Assembly (NCBI RefSeq): GCF_001659725.1
Contig: NZ_CP015922.1
Coordinates: 62,001-126,000 of the forward strand
DNA: 64,000 bases
Direction of reading: 5' to 3'
Source: Polynucleobacter wuianus
Lineage (GTDB): Bacteria > Pseudomonadota > Gammaproteobacteria > Burkholderiales > Burkholderiaceae
Shown: one piece after another, positions 61,144 through 64,000 of the stretch
Position numbering within the stretch: position 1 is the first letter of the stretch
How the letters are laid out: the number at the start of each line of letters is the position of its first letter
Notes under the pieces: generated by a model
What the model saw: the letters and a program-made list of their open reading frames with translations, nothing else
What the model was told of the DNA's origin: nothing
The model's database searches: none
Program-made: the position numbers and the translations under genes

Positions 61144-61965
61144 TTAAGATTTTGAGGCTAAAAATGCAGCTTTGAGAGGTTCCGAGTGATCCGTAAAATC
61201 TGTATTAATCAATGCAGGGTTTATAAAAATCTTGCCACCATTTTCTGTTATGGATTTATGAAGAGACACATGCTCACAAATTTCATTGCCATTACCGTCT
61301 AATCCCACATACTGTCCATGATTCAAATAAGAGCGCAAATATACTGCAAGTCCTCCGAAAGATGATTGAACCTCCAGCCAATCTGATTTTGGCTCAATAA
61401 AGATCATTTTTGAATAAATTGCAGAGAATTTTGCTGGATTTTCATGAAGACCATGATTAACTAAAAAATAGAATTGCCTCCAGCAATCTGCAGGACACCA
61501 CTCAAAATGCCTTAACGCCCAAATATCATAGTAGGGACCACTCTGATTTGCAGTACATACCGCCCAATTACTTTTATCAAAACAGCTTCTTACGCCTTGT
61601 GGAGTGAGTTGGGAGTTATTCCTATCAAAATCTATTACCGCAACATAATTTATGCCTAAGTATTCTGGCTTATTTCTTAGTTCATCTAAATAAATATTAC
61701 GTAAGTAGGCTAGCCTAGCAGTTCTCTTTGGAATGATATTTTCTAGATTGCCAAGAGAGAGGAATTTGAAATTTCTTATTTTATTTTGAAGTCTATTTAA
61801 AGTACCAATGGTGTCATCGATACTATCAGACTCTATTAACAGCCAACTGACCTCATCAAATTCCCCGAAAGCAGTGCCTACCTGCCGAATTTCTTCTGAA
61901 AGGCTGCTGGCTAAATTTCTGACAAGTCCAGTAATAAGTAATTTATTGCCATTATTATTTTGCAT
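61144..61965 (-). CDS. GT-A-like protein, possible glycosyltransferase
   Basis: 273 residues. LLITGLVRNLASSLSEEIRQVG at the start, VSWLLIESDSIDDT near residue 40, and NYVAVIDFDRNN near residue 110 (aromatic-rich strand followed by a D-x-D). This order (nucleotide-binding start, ESDS-like strand, DxD) is seen in Anp1/GT62-like and other GT-A families, and the general fold is inferred. GGLAVYLRSYLNHGQY and CEHVSLHKSITENGG at the C-terminus look like acceptor-side motifs. No firm family. Confidence 0.5.
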   Translation of the reverse strand: MQNNNGNKLLITGLVRNLASSLSEEIRQVGTAFGEFDEVSWLLIESDSIDDTIGTLNRLQNKIRNFKFLSLGNLENIIPKRTARLAYLRNIYLDELRNKPEYLGINYVAVIDFDRNNSQLTPQGVRSCFDKSNWAVCTANQSGPYYDIWALRHFEWCPADCWRQFYFLVNHGLHENPAKFSAIYSKMIFIEPKSDWLEVQSSFGGLAVYLRSYLNHGQYVGLDGNGNEICEHVSLHKSITENGGKIFINPALINTDFTDHSEPLKAAFLASKS

Positions 61966-62028
61966 ATAGTTTGGCTATTTTTAGCATGGTAAAATCAGTT
62001 TACGTTATTAACTTTACATTATGCTCAA

Positions 62029-62739
62029 GTGAAAAAAATTCTTTTGTTTCAAGTTTTTGATTGCAAGGATCAAGCTCGGGCACTAGAGTTTGATCAGTGT
62101 GTTAGACATAATTTAGAACTTGGATTCGATGAGATTATCATATTTAACGATAATGTTCCTCCAAGGTATTTCGGCAAAAATATTCGTAACATTGAAGTTG
62201 ATAAGAGGCTTACCTACAAAGATTTTATAGAGCTAGCGCAGAGCCCTAAAAATTATGGTAATTTTCTGGTGCTAATCAACACAGATATAAAACTCGATAA
62301 AAAGATGTTTGAGCTTGAGCGGATTCTTGGTGAAAAGACATTAATTGCGTTGGCTCGATATGAGGTAGGTGATCGATTGGCGGATATGCCATGGTGTACT
62401 CAGGATGTGTGGGTCCTTGTCGGACAGCCGATACCCAAAAGTATATTGTTCCAGTCAGACATTCCCCTTGGGGTTCCTGGTTGTGAGCTTAGGTTTTCTG
62501 AATTAATGTTCAATGTGGGTTTTCAAGTTTTTAATCCTTGCATGGACATTAAAAATCTACACGTACATAAGAATCAAGTTCCCCATTCCGATGAGAATCG
62601 CGTATTCGGTGCTTATTTATTCACCCCAGCTTGTGGCCTAAATGATGTTTTTAATAAATCTGCAAATGCTTGGCCTATACCTCATTATCTAACAAGCTTT
62701 GTACCCAAGCTTTTCACAATGCAGGAATGTAAAGATTAA
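62029..62739 (+). CDS. Uncharacterised GT-A-like protein of glycan clusters
   Basis: 236 residues with GTG start (KKILLFQVFDCKDQARALEFDQC). Near residue 85 is NFLVLINTDIKLDKKMFEL, followed by LIALARYEVGD, CTQDVWVLVG, and the later SDIPLGVPGCELRFSELMFNVGFQVFNPCMDIKNLHVH. I recognise the type (N-T/S-D strand, QDxW, PLGxPGC, H-x-H at the end) as a recurring uncharacterised protein in polysaccharide regions. A DxD-like role for NTD is inference. There is no named function. Confidence 0.55.
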   Translation: MKKILLFQVFDCKDQARALEFDQCVRHNLELGFDEIIIFNDNVPPRYFGKNIRNIEVDKRLTYKDFIELAQSPKNYGNFLVLINTDIKLDKKMFELERILGEKTLIALARYEVGDRLADMPWCTQDVWVLVGQPIPKSILFQSDIPLGVPGCELRFSELMFNVGFQVFNPCMDIKNLHVHKNQVPHSDENRVFGAYLFTPACGLNDVFNKSANAWPIPHYLTSFVPKLFTMQECKD

Positions 62740-62757
62740 AAGGCAATTAACACTTAT

Positions 62758-63435
62758 ATGTCCAGAGGAATAATCTCAATTTACTGGGGCGATGAGTCCA
62801 AGCTTCCAATCGAGCGTTTAAAGACCTCGTTAAAAAAGTTTCATCCAAATCTTCCGCATGAGATTATAAAAGTAGATGCTCCTAGTGGAGATGCTAGCAG
62901 CTTGAACAAAAAAGCTGCAATGCTGGATCTCTCGCCTTTTGATGAAACACTCTTTTTAGATCTTGATACCGTGGTGCTGGGAAATCTTGACTTTGGTTTT
63001 GAGAAAGCAAAGCAATTTGGCTTGGCAATAGCCATTTGTGAGTCACCCTGGGGTAAAAGGTACCCTGCAATATTTAATGGTGATGAAGTTGAATACAACA
63101 CTGGCGTGATCTTTTTTTCAAAAAAAGCAAAAGTTGTGTTTGATAAGTGGAAAGAATTAGCTTCATCTATTGACTCGTCACATGTTGGGGTTCATCAGCA
63201 GGGCTTATATAAAATGCCTGCTAATGATCAAGGGTCTTTTGCTCTAGCAGTAGAGTCAACAAAATTTAATCCTTTTGTGTTGCCGCTAAACTGGAATTTT
63301 CGCCCACAGTGGCATCGAAGTTTTTTTGGTCCAATAAAGGTTTGGCATGACTATTCAGATCCTCCAGCTTTCTTTGATGAATTGAATACTTACTACCAAA
63401 ATGCGGATTCAGTGATTCAATACCACCAAGGTTAG
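62758..63435 (+). CDS. GT8-like glycosyltransferase (putative)
   Basis: 225 residues. ISIYWGDESKLPIERLKTSLKKFHP at the start, TLFLDLDTVVLGNLD near residue 65 with the DxD of GT8-like nucleotide-sugar transferases, VEYNTGVIFFSKKAKVVFDKW, and PANDQGSFALAVE. Probably transfers a sugar to a glycan; donor and acceptor unknown. It follows the previous gene by 18 bases on the same strand. Confidence 0.65.
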   Translation: MSRGIISIYWGDESKLPIERLKTSLKKFHPNLPHEIIKVDAPSGDASSLNKKAAMLDLSPFDETLFLDLDTVVLGNLDFGFEKAKQFGLAIAICESPWGKRYPAIFNGDEVEYNTGVIFFSKKAKVVFDKWKELASSIDSSHVGVHQQGLYKMPANDQGSFALAVESTKFNPFVLPLNWNFRPQWHRSFFGPIKVWHDYSDPPAFFDELNTYYQNADSVIQYHQG

Positions 63436-63445
63436 ATTTATTTCG

Positions 63446-64000
63446 ATGAGAAATATACAAATCATTAGCACTCCTGACACTCTCAATTCGGCCCTAGAGA
63501 CTTGGTTTATTCAGAATGATCTTTTTGCTGGCGCCCCCTATAGCCTTGGCCTAAACCCTGCCTTATTGGGCGACTCAGCTATTGTTTATTTAGAGCTTAA
63601 CCAGATTAATGTTGACCTAATCCGCCACATTAAATCACTTGGCAATAAAGTGGTTCTTTATCACATGGGTGGTGAACGGCTTGATAAAGATATTTCAGCA
63701 TACGCTGAGTGTGACCTTGTCATCCGGAACTATTATTTTCCGAGCGTTATTAATTCTTCTGAAATTGGAAAAAAGATTTTATGGGCTCCAAATGGATTTA
63801 GAACTGGTGTTGGCCCACGAAATAAAACTGTGCTGAAGAAGGCTTCGCAGCGACAATGTCTTTCTGCGTTTCTTGGATGGATCAGTAACTCGGCCTCCTA
63901 TAACAATGAGCGTGCAACCTTTGCTGGTCCAGCAGCAGCTTGTGGCGAGAATTTATACGTGATGCCATCTAATGGGTTTGCTGGCGGTTATAACGTTGGT
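63446..64000 (+). CDS. Exostosin/RXYLT1-like glycosyltransferase, 3' end missing
   Basis: The frame from the ATG at 63446 stays open for 185 codons to the window edge. It begins MRNIQIISTPDTLNSALETW. The first half reads as a Rossmann-like domain (KVVLYHMGGERLD, CDLVIRNYYFP). The second half begins with ILWAPNGFRTGVGPR and CLSAFLGWISNSASYNNERATF, resembling GT47/RXYLT1-type donor domains (W-x-PNG, FxGxxxN, R). No signal peptide. Same strand, 10 bases after the GT8-like gene, so probably the same operon. Confidence 0.55.
   Translation, partial: MRNIQIISTPDTLNSALETWFIQNDLFAGAPYSLGLNPALLGDSAIVYLELNQINVDLIRHIKSLGNKVVLYHMGGERLDKDISAYAECDLVIRNYYFPSVINSSEIGKKILWAPNGFRTGVGPRNKTVLKKASQRQCLSAFLGWISNSASYNNERATFAGPAAACGENLYVMPSNGFAGGYNVG

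Noticed and set aside
62021..62032. Three-codon leader ATG-CTC-AAG-TGA overlapping the GTG start at 62029
   Set aside because: Too short to support; most likely a chance arrangement.

Overview
The window looks like a chromosome segment of a freshwater betaproteobacterium, most like Polynucleobacter (Burkholderiaceae). This rests on remembered gene order and protein style, not on a database search. The evidence is the S10-spc-alpha ribosomal order ending in rplQ-cutA-dsbD, the order mlaFEDACB, ABC exporter, ibaG, murA, his, tatABC, petABC, sspAB, the Burkholderiales-type porin, a short HisG, a magnesium-type HemB, and moderate GC (one 60-base line counted by hand in secY is 47% GC).

Layout. 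Positions 1-9890 carry the end of the S10 operon (rplP, rpmC, rpsQ), the spc operon (rplN to rpmJ, including secY and infA) and the alpha operon (rpsM, rpsK, rpsD, rpoA, rplQ), closed by a strong terminator. Positions 9900-18060 hold housekeeping genes: cutA-dsbD, hemB-engB, a dihaem cytochrome c4, lysA-lptM, cyaY and aroKB. Positions 18064-19826 hold a short secretin and a membrane partner, where many relatives carry a full pilMNOPQ set. Next come ponA, a REP-associated tyrosine transposase with a REP-like inverted repeat, and gltBD. Positions 29448-34883 encode the Mla lipid-transport system and a second ABC exporter, followed by ibaG, murA and the histidine cluster, in which hisC lies on the opposite strand. 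Then come hinT, tatABC, a Sel1-type repeat protein and a porin.

The accessory part begins at about 48.3 kb. Three large proteins each join N-terminal TPR repeats to a C-terminal glycosyltransferase domain, one GT9-like and two GT41/O-GlcNAc-transferase-like. A core block follows (mscL, petABC, sspAB). From 59.4 kb to the end there is an AT-rich run of an FkbM methyltransferase, tRNA-Thr(TGT) and at least five glycosyltransferase-like genes on both strands, the last cut by the window edge. This right end looks like the start of a surface-glycan region.

Functional links. Much of the window serves the envelope: SecY and Tat export, DsbD thiol reduction, PonA and MurA peptidoglycan synthesis, LptM and Mla outer-membrane upkeep, the porin, MscL and the glycan genes. 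Respiration is represented by the bc1 complex and cytochrome c4, and nitrogen and amino-acid supply by GltBD, LysA, AroKB and His. No CRISPR array, prophage or integrase is seen. No gene-free stretch exceeds 300 bases.
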